A stretch of DNA of 64,000 bases from Campylobacterales bacterium (GTDB taxonomy: Bacteria > Campylobacterota > Campylobacteria > Campylobacterales > Sulfurimonadaceae), in NCBI GenBank assembly GCA_016938735.1, contig JAFGUB010000052.1, forward strand, positions 62,001 through 126,000, given 5' to 3'. Of the stretch, positions 55,727 through 63,923 are shown one piece after another. Positions within the stretch are counted from its first letter, which is position 1, and every line of letters starts with the position of its first letter. A program made the translations under genes and the position numbers. The notes beneath the pieces are model-generated. The model was not told where the DNA came from, searched no databases, and was given only the letters and a program-made list of their open reading frames with translations.

Positions 55727-56293
55727 TTATTCGAGTTTGTCTTTTAACTGCTTGATCTCCATCGAAAAGCCTTCGATGTTGTATTTTTTGACAATCTCGT
55801 CGATTGTCTGCTTCAGCTTCGACTTTGTCTTGTTAGAAGGCTTTGTAAAAAGCATGAAAGGCACGATTGTTGAGAATCTATCATCTGCGGGAGGATTTTG
55901 CAGCTCATCAATAAACTGATCGATAAGATCAATCATTTGTAGGTATCTATCCTTATCGCCGATTGTAGGTAACGGAAGCCCCCTTCGAAAAGCTGTTGCT
56001 CGTCTGCGCTGTTCTTCCCTAACCGCCGCCCGCTCATGCTCCCCCATTGCCCAGCTGATTTGTTCCGCTTTTGCAAGGTTCCAATGTTTAATCGCTGTTG
56101 CGAGTTTGCTGGATACAATCTTAAAATTTTCCTCACCGACCAAAGATAAAAAAGCCCCGTACTCCTCTATAACTTCTATCTGGTCAAAATATACCGACTC
56201 ACCTATAACAAGCTCTTTTTCTGCTTCTTCTCTAAAAACAGACATGAAGCGCTCAACCTTCTTGCTGTTGATTTGTTCTTTTTTTGGCTTCAT
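55727..56293 (-). CDS. Unknown 188-residue protein coupled to integrase
   Basis: A charged, mostly helical protein coupled to the integrase stop by ATGA overlap. No family recognised. Its close coupling suggests a role in integration or its control. Confidence 0.6.
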   Translation of the reverse strand: MKPKKEQINSKKVERFMSVFREEAEKELVIGESVYFDQIEVIEEYGAFLSLVGEENFKIVSSKLATAIKHWNLAKAEQISWAMGEHERAAVREEQRRRATAFRRGLPLPTIGDKDRYLQMIDLIDQFIDELQNPPADDRFSTIVPFMLFTKPSNKTKSKLKQTIDEIVKKYNIEGFSMEIKQLKDKLE

Positions 56294-57459
56294 CTTCCAG
56301 CCCCCCTCGGTTCAGCTTCACCCCGCAAAATGGCGAAATAGCGCTCTAGCCATTCGCGAATGAATTGCACCCCTAGCCAACTGTATCGCCCCGTAATCGA
56401 TCCCGTGGCGTGCCCCAACAATGCGCCGCGTGATTGCTCCTCTAGCCCGTCCGCTATAAGAATATGCCCTATAAGATTGCGCGTTTCGTGCATTGTCATT
56501 TCTAAGCCCAGCCGCGCCGTTAATGCGCTCCACCAATTTTGAACGGTGTAGCGGCTAACCGCCCCATCGTTTCCAACAAAAAGAAAATCATCGCGCTCGC
56601 TCATCAATTCGCGCAGCGGCTCGACTATCTCATCAAGCAGTGGGAATGTAAGCGAGCTTTTCGTTTTTGTGTTCTCCTCACCCTCGACCGTGTAAGTGAG
56701 CTTTTCCAGATTGATCGCCTCTTTTCTGATCCGAATCACCTCGCTTTGCCGCCGCCCTGCCAGCACAAAAAGGAAAAATACACGCTCTTGCAGTCGTGGC
56801 CACTCCACAACCCCCCGGTAAAGCTTTCGCGCATCCGATACGTCAAGCTCAAAGTGCTTTTTGTTTGATACGGTAATCTTGAGTGCAGCCGCCGGATTCT
56901 TATCGATAACGCCGCGCTCGATGTACTCTTTGAAAACGGGGCTTAGGTAATCGCGCACCAATCTTTGCGTCCGTGCCGCCTTTCCCGCCTCTTTCATCTT
57001 TTTAACGATCCGCTTCAAATCGTCCGCCGTAACCGACCCTATGCTCATGCTTCCGATTTCTGGCTCAATCCATGCTTTAAAAACCGCCGTTTGGATCTTT
57101 CGATTATCCTGCGATAATGAGCGCTCTTCCAGCAAGTCAAAAAAAGCCGTGCTCATGTTTTCGGTTCGTTTTGGCTTGAATCCCCGTTCTCTGATCGCTG
57201 CGCTCACATTGATGCGTTCGGCCAATGCCTCTTCAAGTGCTTTTTTAGGTGTGCGCCCCGTGTCGATGTTGATCGCGTCAAGCTGTGATTGTTTCCCCTT
57301 GTAGGTTCGCGATACAAACTCATAATGCTTTAAGCCCGATTGCCTCACCCGCTTCAAATCATCCGGCATGATCTCCTCGACTCCATCAAAGAGCTTTGCA
57401 GCGTCGTTATAAAAAAGCCCTTTGTAGCCTCTGATCTTTTTCATGTCGTTCCACGTCAT
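56290..57459 (-). CDS. int: Tyrosine recombinase (integrase)
   Basis: A 389-residue site-specific recombinase. Catalytic set: Arg in LAGRRQSEVIR (near 230), His-x-x-Arg in HETRNLIGH (near 335), His in LLGHATGSITGRYSW and the nucleophile Tyr there (near 360). An N-terminal arm-binding domain and a core-binding domain precede it. It lies beside attR, and three ATTGCGGT-type sites (57483-57529) lie before the gene. Start 57459, or ATG 57444. Confidence 0.92.
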   Translation of the reverse strand: MTWNDMKKIRGYKGLFYNDAAKLFDGVEEIMPDDLKRVRQSGLKHYEFVSRTYKGKQSQLDAINIDTGRTPKKALEEALAERINVSAAIRERGFKPKRTENMSTAFFDLLEERSLSQDNRKIQTAVFKAWIEPEIGSMSIGSVTADDLKRIVKKMKEAGKAARTQRLVRDYLSPVFKEYIERGVIDKNPAAALKITVSNKKHFELDVSDARKLYRGVVEWPRLQERVFFLFVLAGRRQSEVIRIRKEAINLEKLTYTVEGEENTKTKSSLTFPLLDEIVEPLRELMSERDDFLFVGNDGAVSRYTVQNWWSALTARLGLEMTMHETRNLIGHILIADGLEEQSRGALLGHATGSITGRYSWLGVQFIREWLERYFAILRGEAEPRGAGR

Positions 57460-57482
57460 AAGAAAACACCCCCGTTTAAGCT

Positions 57483-57529
57483 ACCGCAATTCATAGGAAT
57501 AATTGCGGTTTTAGAGATAAAATTGCGGT
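57483..57529. repeat. Integrase arm-type repeats, right end
   Basis: ACCGCAAT (57483-57490, inverted), ATTGCGGT (57502-57509) and ATTGCGGT (57522-57529). The last is in AAAATTGCGGTTTTTT, nearly the same as the left-end copy at 49862-49876. Confidence 0.6.
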
Positions 57530-57579
57530 TTTTTGATAACATCTCGTAAAAGCACATGAAAGATTATAGCAGAATAAAG

Positions 57580-57593
57580 CCCTAAAAATAGGG
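57580..57593. repeat. CCCTA-AAAA-TAGGG inverted repeat, right end
   Basis: Mirrors CCCTA-AAA-TAGGG at the left end (49791-49803), each 40-42 bases inside its att core. Followed by GTTTTG, so it might also act as a terminator. Confidence 0.6.
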
Positions 57594-57633
57594 GTTTTGT
57601 AACAATGTGTGAAACTTAAGAATAGTTGAATTA

Positions 57634-57691
57634 CTAGATTCAGGTTCTAGTGCCTCACGGTGTGCTGGTTCGAGTCCAGTCGAGCGCACCA
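57634..57691 (+). pseudogene. Displaced 3' half of tRNA-Leu (attR)
   Basis: It starts with the 19-base core and continues with a variable arm GCCTCACGGTGT, T-arm CTGG-TTCGAGT-CCAG and CGAGCGCACCA, so it would complete a proper tRNA-Leu with the 5' half at 49703-49729. It is the pre-insertion 3' end, replaced by the element's own version at 49749-49789, which differs in variable arm and T-arm. Confidence 0.85.
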
Positions 57692-57825
57692 CCTTCAACT
57701 GTATCAACCACTCTTCTCTTGTTCACACTCATTAACAGAGCATTAAACCCGCGCACACCCAAATACCCTATGATACTCCAAGGCAAAGGGTTACGCCCAA
57801 GCCGAAACAATACAAAGGATTTATC

Positions 57826-58182
57826 ATGAAACGTTCTATCATTATTGCTTTGCTGCTCAGCTCCGTGAGTGCATTTGCGTGTATGGGCGGAGGTATGTGC
57901 AAAGATCATCAGATGGGCATGATGCGCGATCTAGGCCTCAACGACGAACAAAAAAGCAAAATACGGACCATCCGTCAAGAGGCAAGGTCTGAAAAATTCA
58001 AGCTTATGGATAAGATGGAAGAGTTGCAGGATCAAACCGACACACGCATTATGGCAGTGCTCAACACAGAGCAAAAAGCCAAATTCATTGAACTGCGCCA
58101 AGAGAATGTACGCGCTTGCAAAGGCCCCAAAGGGTGCGAGGGTGGTACAATGAGAGGCGAAAAGAACTCCTGCGGTAAGTAA
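57826..58182 (+). CDS. Periplasmic Spy/CpxP-like metal-sensing protein
   Basis: A 118-residue exported protein. Signal peptide (1-18), Met/Cys/His-rich start CMGGGMCKDHQMGMM, the LGLNDEQKSKIRTIRQEA motif, helices, and a Cys-rich tail (CKGPKGCEGG). The residues suggest copper or heavy-metal binding. Its stop overlaps the response regulator start (TAATG), so it may sense metal for that system. AAGGAT precedes the start. Confidence 0.75.
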   Translation: MKRSIIIALLLSSVSAFACMGGGMCKDHQMGMMRDLGLNDEQKSKIRTIRQEARSEKFKLMDKMEELQDQTDTRIMAVLNTEQKAKFIELRQENVRACKGPKGCEGGTMRGEKNSCGK

Positions 58183-58847
58183 TGCACAAAATCCTGCTCA
58201 TCGAAGACGACACCGACATCACCTACTTACTCAAGCGCTTTTTGGCGCAGTATCAGATGGAGGTGATCGCTTATGAGCGCCCCACCAAAGCACTCGATTC
58301 GTTTGCCATTGAAGCCTATGACCTCGTGCTGCTCGATCTCACACTGCCGGAAATCGACGGTATCGAGGTGTGCCGACGGCTCAGAGATCTTAGCGATATT
58401 CCCATCATCATCTCCTCGGCGCGGCATGATCTGAGCGACAAAATCCTCGCACTCGAATACGGCGCCGACGACTACCTGCCCAAACCCTATGAACCCAGAG
58501 AACTCGTCGCACGCATCCAAAGCAACCTGCGTCGCTACAGCGGCACTCTGCGGCGTAGCGATGCACGCTTTGTGCTGCACGAGCAGCGGATGCAGATCGA
58601 CAAAGACGCCAAGCCACTCACCCTCACCCAAGCGGAGTACGAGATCCTCGCGCTGCTGATCAAACAAAAAGGGAAGGTGATCTCCCGCGACTTTATCGCC
58701 AACAACGTCGATGCGATCTCATGGGAGAGCTCCGAGCGCAGTATCGACGTCATCATCAGCCGGCTGCGCCACAAGATCGAAGAAGACCCCAAACAGCCCC
58801 GCTTCATCCGCTCTATCCGCAGCGTCGGCTATCGGTTTGACGAATGA
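58182..58847 (+). CDS. OmpR-family response regulator
   Basis: A 221-residue regulator: receiver domain with phospho-acceptor Asp52 (LVLLDLTLPEIDG), acidic pocket EDD (8-10) and Lys in YLPKPYEP, followed by a winged-helix DNA-binding domain ending SVGYRFDE. It overlaps its kinase by ATGA. It likely controls metal or envelope stress genes, including the Spy-like gene upstream. Confidence 0.92.
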   Translation: MHKILLIEDDTDITYLLKRFLAQYQMEVIAYERPTKALDSFAIEAYDLVLLDLTLPEIDGIEVCRRLRDLSDIPIIISSARHDLSDKILALEYGADDYLPKPYEPRELVARIQSNLRRYSGTLRRSDARFVLHEQRMQIDKDAKPLTLTQAEYEILALLIKQKGKVISRDFIANNVDAISWESSERSIDVIISRLRHKIEEDPKQPRFIRSIRSVGYRFDE

Positions 58848-60070
58848 AACTGCCCTACTACCGTTCGCTCTTTTTCAAGCTCAATCTCCTCTTTGCCATC
58901 GGCTTGGTACTGCTGAGCCTGCTCTTCTTACATGTAAAGCGCCATGAACAGATGGAGCGCCATCGCCAAATCGCGCAGCGGGCCATGGAGCTCTCAAGGC
59001 TGCTCCACCACGGCTTCAAAACGCAAGAAGCAAATTGGACCCAAGAGGCACAAGAGGCGAACTTCGTCTGCATCCATGATACCCGCACACCGTGCAACGC
59101 CAGACCGCTCCATCTGCCGATGCTACGCCATCAGGAACAACGAGCTTTACATGTACTCACCGACAATGAAGGTACGATCTTTTATCGGTTTGAGCGCGGA
59201 GGCAGTGCGCTGCTCTTTGAAGACCGCAACGATTTTGATGCGTTTCGCCTCTCCAATCTTCTTTTTGTCGCTCTTTTTGCAGGGCTTTTGCTGCTCTATC
59301 TCACGATGCGTCAAAGCCTCCTGCCGTTGCGGACTTTGGCATCGCAGATCAGGCGCTTTGCCGAGGGAGAGACGCAGATCAACACCCAGAGCCGCGGCAA
59401 AGACGAGATCGCCCTCATCTCCAACGAATTTCACGACGCCGTAGCGCGTATCAGGCAGCTCGAATCAACCCGCACCCTCTTTTGGCGCAACATCATGCAC
59501 GAGCTCAAAACGCCGCTCACCAAAGGGAAACTCGCCCTCGCACTGCTGGATGAAAACCCCGACACCCTCTATCTCCACAAAGTATTTGAGCGTATGGACG
59601 CGCTGATCAACCAGATGGCACAGATCGAAAAACTCGACCATGCCGCTCTCTTTAAAAACGAAGCGGCGCTCGTTGCGCTCACTGAGCGCGCCATAGAGCG
59701 GCTCTACCTCGACACCCCCTCAGCGCTGCTGGATGTGCAGATTCCCCAAGCGCTGCACGTTAGGGTCGATGAGGAGCTCTTTATCAGTGCGCTGAGCAAC
59801 CTCATTGACAACGCAATCAAGTACGCCGATACCTACCCCATCACCCTACGCGCCGATCATGAGCGGCTCTACATCCGCAACGCCGCAGCACCGATGCGCC
59901 ACGGTTTTGAAGCCAACAAAACCCCCTTTGTCGGCGAACATGCCAAAAGCGGTCTGGGTTTGGGATTATATATCGCTGAGGCTATCGCCCAAAAACACGG
60001 CTTCCGGCTCGAATACGCCTATGTCGAAGGGATGCATCAATTTTGTATCGTTTGGGGAGAGCAGTGCTAG
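58844..60070 (+). CDS. Sensor histidine kinase
   Basis: A 408-residue membrane kinase. Two membrane spans (about 10-30 and 135-155) enclose a periplasmic domain; HAMP follows; the phospho-accepting His219 is in HELKTPLTKG; the ATPase domain has NLIDNAIKYA and GLGLGLYIAEAIAQKHG. TTACATGTAA (58928-58937) lies at the end of the first span; TTACATGTAC (59147-59156) is a one-mismatch copy. Its last 105 bases overlap the convergent GIY-YIG gene. Confidence 0.9.
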   Translation: MKLPYYRSLFFKLNLLFAIGLVLLSLLFLHVKRHEQMERHRQIAQRAMELSRLLHHGFKTQEANWTQEAQEANFVCIHDTRTPCNARPLHLPMLRHQEQRALHVLTDNEGTIFYRFERGGSALLFEDRNDFDAFRLSNLLFVALFAGLLLLYLTMRQSLLPLRTLASQIRRFAEGETQINTQSRGKDEIALISNEFHDAVARIRQLESTRTLFWRNIMHELKTPLTKGKLALALLDENPDTLYLHKVFERMDALINQMAQIEKLDHAALFKNEAALVALTERAIERLYLDTPSALLDVQIPQALHVRVDEELFISALSNLIDNAIKYADTYPITLRADHERLYIRNAAAPMRHGFEANKTPFVGEHAKSGLGLGLYIAEAIAQKHGFRLEYAYVEGMHQFCIVWGEQC

Positions 60071-60307
60071 TTTTTGCGCACGGCTGAGCTTTTTGATCTG
60101 CCGCTCGCGCGAAAGTGCCCCGCTTTTATCGGGGCAAACTTCCGTATACACAAGCCGCACAGGACGGCGCGAACGGGTATATTTGGCTCCGCTTACACCG
60201 CCGTTGTGCGCTTTGAGCCGCGCCTTGACGTCACGCGCAATACCCGTATAGAGCGTCGCATCACTACATTCAAGCATATAGACGACGTAAGGCTCCACCC
60301 TGCGCAC
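59966..60307 (-). CDS. GIY-YIG nuclease-domain protein
   Basis: A 113-residue YhbQ/UPF0213-type protein. The GIY-YIG core reads VVYMLECSDATLYTGIARDV, with the catalytic Arg in KARLKAHNGG and SRERQIKKLSRAQKLALL following. The last 28 residues are encoded opposite the kinase 3' end (105-base overlap) and lie outside the fold. Start GTG 60307 or GTG 60298. Confidence 0.8.
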   Translation of the reverse strand: MRRVEPYVVYMLECSDATLYTGIARDVKARLKAHNGGVSGAKYTRSRRPVRLVYTEVCPDKSGALSRERQIKKLSRAQKLALLSPNDTKLMHPFDIGVFEPEAVFLGDSLSDI

Positions 60308-60601
60308 TTATTTGATAATGTGATCAGCCAGCGCCGCAATATCCGCTTCGCTCAGAGCTTTGACCTGAGGCGCCATCAGATTTTTCATCGGCCCGCCGTA
60401 GCTGCCGTCTTGATACCCCTTCATCGATGCGATAAAGTCGGCTTTGGACATATCTTTGATGATCTTACTTTTGCCAAGACCCGATTTTTCACCCGCAGCG
60501 CCGTGACAGACTGCGCATTTTTCATAGAGCGCAGAGGCATCTGCCAACGCTACCGTCGTACTCAAAAGCAGTGCTGCTACTGTTACATGTAACCCTCTCA
60601 T
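60308..60601 (-). CDS. Small monohaem cytochrome c
   Basis: A 97-residue exported class I cytochrome c (c553 type). One CAVCH haem site near residue 30 and the axial Met in NLMAP near residue 76. It likely carries electrons between bc1 and cbb3 oxidase or peroxidase. AAGGAG precedes the start; TTACATGTAA (60583-60592) lies in the signal peptide. Confidence 0.9.
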   Translation of the reverse strand: MRGLHVTVAALLLSTTVALADASALYEKCAVCHGAAGEKSGLGKSKIIKDMSKADFIASMKGYQDGSYGGPMKNLMAPQVKALSEADIAALADHIIK

Positions 60602-60657
60602 TATGACTCCTTCTTAGTGCTAAATGAGAACTATTACAAGCTAAATCCGCCTAAAGA

Positions 60658-62031
60658 TCAGTAATAGATGCTCATCTCTTTAGGATAGCGGATCGTATAG
60701 CCGATGAGCACCTTGGTACGCTCATCGGGTGCAAGGGTCACCTCAAATTCCAGCTTGCCCGTACGCGCGTCAAAGCGGTATTCTAGTGCTTTGCCCTCGA
60801 TACTCGGCGCACGCAGCGCCACGACGATACGCTCATCACTTGAGACGGGGATACGTTCGCACACGGTGACACTACGGCTCTTGGTATCGCGGTTATGCAG
60901 ATGCAGCTCAACGCCCTCCTCCTTTTGCAGATCCCCGCCAAAAAGCCCCTTTTGCTCAGAGAAATCGACCAGCCTCTTGCGCTCTGCCTCAATCTCATAA
61001 GCCACGGCGGTGTTGATCCGCAGCGTCGATGCTTCGCGTAGCATCCGCGCATGCTCAATCAAACGTCCTTTTTGACGCACCTTGATCGTCTCGCTCTCAA
61101 GTGGCTTGGGCAGCTCCAGCGTCACCGTCTCATACACCGCCTTGTCGCCATAAGCGTCCCAGCGCAGGCTCTGCGTGGGTGCCAGCGGTGTCTGCTCGAT
61201 CTCAAAGCGCTGCGCCGCACCGTCGGATTCCAGCACCGTCTTGCCCAGCCGATACTGCCGCAAACGCTCCTGCGTCATCTGCGGCGCAGCGGGAGCGGGA
61301 GCCGCTTCCATCGCCATCACCGCCGTGCGTTTGAGCTTCTCGGGCGCACCGTTTCGGATCACCTGCGGCGCAAAGGCGATCGGCGGGCGTAGGGTATCGG
61401 CCCTACGGTCATAGAGCCGAACCTCATCGACGATCAGATCGATACCCGAACGGTTGGTGAGCATCACATCATGAAAGAGCACCTTTGCATCCAGATCGAG
61501 CAGATAAACGCTCTCAAAACCCACACCTTTATCGATGATCAGCTCCACCTCTGCGCCCGGAAGCACATCAAAAAAGAGCCCCTGCTCGGAGGTAGTGCGC
61601 TGCTGCAAGCGTGCTTGCGTCTCTTGAATCTGTAGGCTCAAAGCCGCGCGCTCCGTCGCGATCTGCGCCTTGTGCTGCGCGATGAAAGCCGCCTGTTCCA
61701 TCAGCGTCTTGGGCTCGATCGCCCCTTGTGGCCGCTGCACGCTTAAGAGCGTCTCAAGCGCCGAGTACTCCTCTTCCAAGTGTACATCACGCCGCCGCAG
61801 CGCTTCAAGACGCAAAAGCTCCTTGCACGCCCCTTGCGCCTCTTCGCAAGCCGCCTCACGGTGCAGCATCAGCGCACCGTTCGCATCCATCGCACGCACC
61901 CCCTCAGCCAAGCCGATATAGGTCGATTCAGGCCGATAGCGGTAGCGGCTCTGATCTTGATACACCTCCAAATAGGCCGCTTGTAAGGCACAAGCAAAGC
62001 CCAAAAACACACCGACAAGACGCTCTAACAT
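60658..62031 (-). CDS. DUF4139-family exported protein
   Basis: A 457-residue protein with signal peptide (1-18), a coiled-coil section (about 60-155) and a C-terminal DUF4139 beta-rich part with the motif NRDTKSRSVTVCERIPVSSDE. The family is widespread and of unknown function, probably envelope-linked. GGAGTAGCC precedes the start. Confidence 0.78.
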   Translation of the reverse strand: MLERLVGVFLGFACALQAAYLEVYQDQSRYRYRPESTYIGLAEGVRAMDANGALMLHREAACEEAQGACKELLRLEALRRRDVHLEEEYSALETLLSVQRPQGAIEPKTLMEQAAFIAQHKAQIATERAALSLQIQETQARLQQRTTSEQGLFFDVLPGAEVELIIDKGVGFESVYLLDLDAKVLFHDVMLTNRSGIDLIVDEVRLYDRRADTLRPPIAFAPQVIRNGAPEKLKRTAVMAMEAAPAPAAPQMTQERLRQYRLGKTVLESDGAAQRFEIEQTPLAPTQSLRWDAYGDKAVYETVTLELPKPLESETIKVRQKGRLIEHARMLREASTLRINTAVAYEIEAERKRLVDFSEQKGLFGGDLQKEEGVELHLHNRDTKSRSVTVCERIPVSSDERIVVALRAPSIEGKALEYRFDARTGKLEFEVTLAPDERTKVLIGYTIRYPKEMSIYY

Positions 62032-62053
62032 GGCTACTCCTTTGATCGACCTT

Positions 62054-62063
62054 TTACATGTAA
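62054..62063. repeat. TTACATGTAA palindrome, intergenic
   Basis: Exact copy in the 69-base divergent gap between the DUF4139 gene and cdsA. Confidence 0.9.
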
Positions 62064-62100
62064 AGGGCTATAATGCCGTATTTTGACGTAAGGGACGATA

Positions 62101-62856
62101 ATGGATTGGCTAGGAGCGCACAAAGAGCGGGTGATGACCGGAGCCGCACTGATGGCGGTGGCGCTGGTTGTGGGCTACATCGACAGTTTTTTTCTCACTT
62201 GGCTGTTGCTGGGCCTCATCTATATGTTTGCGTTTTACGAAGCCGCAGCACTCTTTGGCGCACGCAATAATGCCCTCTTCACCTACGCCGCCCTCATCTG
62301 GATCGTCGCCGCGTTTTACCCTTACGGCGACGATCTCTTCATTATCGCGGGCATCGTCTTTGCCTCCTTTGTAGCCTACCGCAACGACCACGACTGGAAA
62401 GATTTTCTCCCCTTCATCTACCCCACCGCCGGTATGCTCTTTATGCTCAGCCTCTACAAAGAGTACGGTATGATCGCCCTGCTGTGGCTGCTCATTACCG
62501 TCGCCGCCACTGACATCGGCGCCTACTTTGTAGGCAAGAAGTTCGGTGCAACCCCCTTTTGTTCCACCTCGCCCAAAAAGACCGTTGAAGGGGTGATCGG
62601 CGGCGTGCTGATCGCTACGCTGCTGGCCACGGGTGCCGGCGTGGGGATCGTAAGCTTCGGTACCGCCCTCTTTATTTCGCTCGTCGTTGCCATCGCTTCA
62701 GTCTTTGGTGACCTCTTTGAAAGCTCGCTCAAACGCCAAGCCGGCGTTAAAGACAGCGGCTCGATTCTGCCGGGTCACGGCGGAGTCCTTGACCGTATGG
62801 ACGGCTACCTCTTCGGTAGCGTCGTCATGGTGATCCTGCTGCGGGGTCTGGTTTGA
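62101..62856 (+). CDS. cdsA: Phosphatidate cytidylyltransferase
   Basis: A 251-residue membrane enzyme that makes CDP-diacylglycerol for phospholipid synthesis. About seven spans, TDIGAYFVGKKFG, TVEGVIGG and the signature SVFGDLFESSLKRQAGVKDSGSILPGHGG (in two parts) are present, with catalytic Asp residues. AAGGGACG precedes the start. It is coupled to dxr by TTGA overlap. Confidence 0.94.
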   Translation: MDWLGAHKERVMTGAALMAVALVVGYIDSFFLTWLLLGLIYMFAFYEAAALFGARNNALFTYAALIWIVAAFYPYGDDLFIIAGIVFASFVAYRNDHDWKDFLPFIYPTAGMLFMLSLYKEYGMIALLWLLITVAATDIGAYFVGKKFGATPFCSTSPKKTVEGVIGGVLIATLLATGAGVGIVSFGTALFISLVVAIASVFGDLFESSLKRQAGVKDSGSILPGHGGVLDRMDGYLFGSVVMVILLRGLV

Positions 62857-63923
62857 TCCTACTGGGCTCCACCGGCTCAATCGGGGTCAATACCCTTGCC
62901 ATCGCCGAACGCTTCGGCTTACATGTAGAGGTGCTCGGTGCCGGGCGCAATATCGAACTGCTCAACCGCCAGATCAAGCGCTTTAACCCCTCCATTGTTG
63001 TTATTCAAGAGGCCCGTGATCGCCCCATCGTCGATCATCCGCGTGTACTGATCGGGCAAGAGGGGATCATGGAGGCGATCCGCGAAGCCAAAAGTGATCT
63101 GGTGATTAATGCCATTGTGGGCTTTGCGGGTCTGCGCGCCACCCTTGAAGCCCTTACATGTAAAAAAAGGGTCGCTCTTGCCAATAAAGAGTCTCTGGTG
63201 GTGGCAGGTGCTTTTTTGGATAGCTCCGACATCATCCCCATCGACAGCGAACACTTCGGTCTGTGGTATCTGCACGACATCACCCGCCCCATCGAGCGGA
63301 TGCTCATCACCGCCAGCGGCGGCGCCTTTCGCGACTGGCCGCTGGAGCGCTTGCAACACGCTACACTCGCAGATGCCCTGCGCCACCCCAACTGGTCGAT
63401 GGGGCGCAAAATCACCATCGACAGCGCCACGATGACCAACAAGCTCTTTGAGCTGCTTGAAGCACGCTGGCTCTTTGGCGAAGGTAATTTTGACGCCATC
63501 ATCGAGACCCGCTCGCTCATCCACGCCCTCATCGACTACCGCGACGGCTCTACGACTGCTCACTTTGCCCGCGCCGATATGCAGTTGCCCATCGCCTTCG
63601 CACTGCTAGGCAGCGTACAAGAGCGCATCGTCGATCGTGTCGATCTGCTCGAGTGCGGCGGCCTTGAGTTTCGGGCAATCGATCCCGAGCGTTATCCCAT
63701 CTGGTCGATCAAAGAAGATCTTCTGCGCCGTCCCAAACGCGGCGTAATCGTCAATGCCGCCAACGAAGCGGCCATTGAGCGCTTTATCGCCGACGAGATC
63801 GGCTTTATGCAGATCGCCCGCTTGACGCTTGATGCCTATGCGCACTTCGACGTTGAAGCCTCGGAAGTCGATGCCCTCTTCGCACTCGATGAAGAGGTAC
63901 GCCGCTGGGTGAAGGAGCGCTAA
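62853..63923 (+). CDS. dxr: 1-deoxy-D-xylulose-5-phosphate reductoisomerase
   Basis: A 356-residue enzyme of the MEP isoprenoid pathway. The NADPH loop LLGSTGSIGVNTL is at the very start, followed by ALANKESLVVAG, SEHFGLW and the flexible-loop region GRKITIDSATMTNKLFE. It starts with TTG 62853, overlapping the cdsA stop. TTACATGTAA (63154-63163) encodes LTCK in the substrate domain, and TTACATGTAG (62919-62928) is a one-mismatch copy. Confidence 0.96.
   Translation: MILLGSTGSIGVNTLAIAERFGLHVEVLGAGRNIELLNRQIKRFNPSIVVIQEARDRPIVDHPRVLIGQEGIMEAIREAKSDLVINAIVGFAGLRATLEALTCKKRVALANKESLVVAGAFLDSSDIIPIDSEHFGLWYLHDITRPIERMLITASGGAFRDWPLERLQHATLADALRHPNWSMGRKITIDSATMTNKLFELLEARWLFGEGNFDAIIETRSLIHALIDYRDGSTTAHFARADMQLPIAFALLGSVQERIVDRVDLLECGGLEFRAIDPERYPIWSIKEDLLRRPKRGVIVNAANEAAIERFIADEIGFMQIARLTLDAYAHFDVEASEVDALFALDEEVRRWVKER

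Larger units (their letters stand above)
49730..57652. mobile_element. 7.9-kb integrative element in tRNA-Leu (candidate phage satellite)
   Basis: It is bounded by a 19-base direct repeat, CTAGATTCAGGTTCTAGTG, at 49730-49748 (inside tRNA-Leu) and 57634-57652. Nearly all its genes point left: integrase, an unknown gene, AlpA-like factor, an unknown gene, HNH endonuclease, HTH protein, several small genes, small-terminase-like protein and two ribbon-helix-helix proteins. No capsid, tail, portal, lysis or conjugation gene is visible. Shared ATTGCGGT repeats and CCCTA-TAGGG inverted repeats sit at near-equal distances (about 105 and 41 bases) inside both ends. Integrity looks good, so it may be mobile. 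Confidence 0.88.

Noticed and set aside
57655-57909. Minus-strand gene after attR
   Set aside because: It runs over the displaced tRNA half and the Spy-like gene, so it is a shadow frame.
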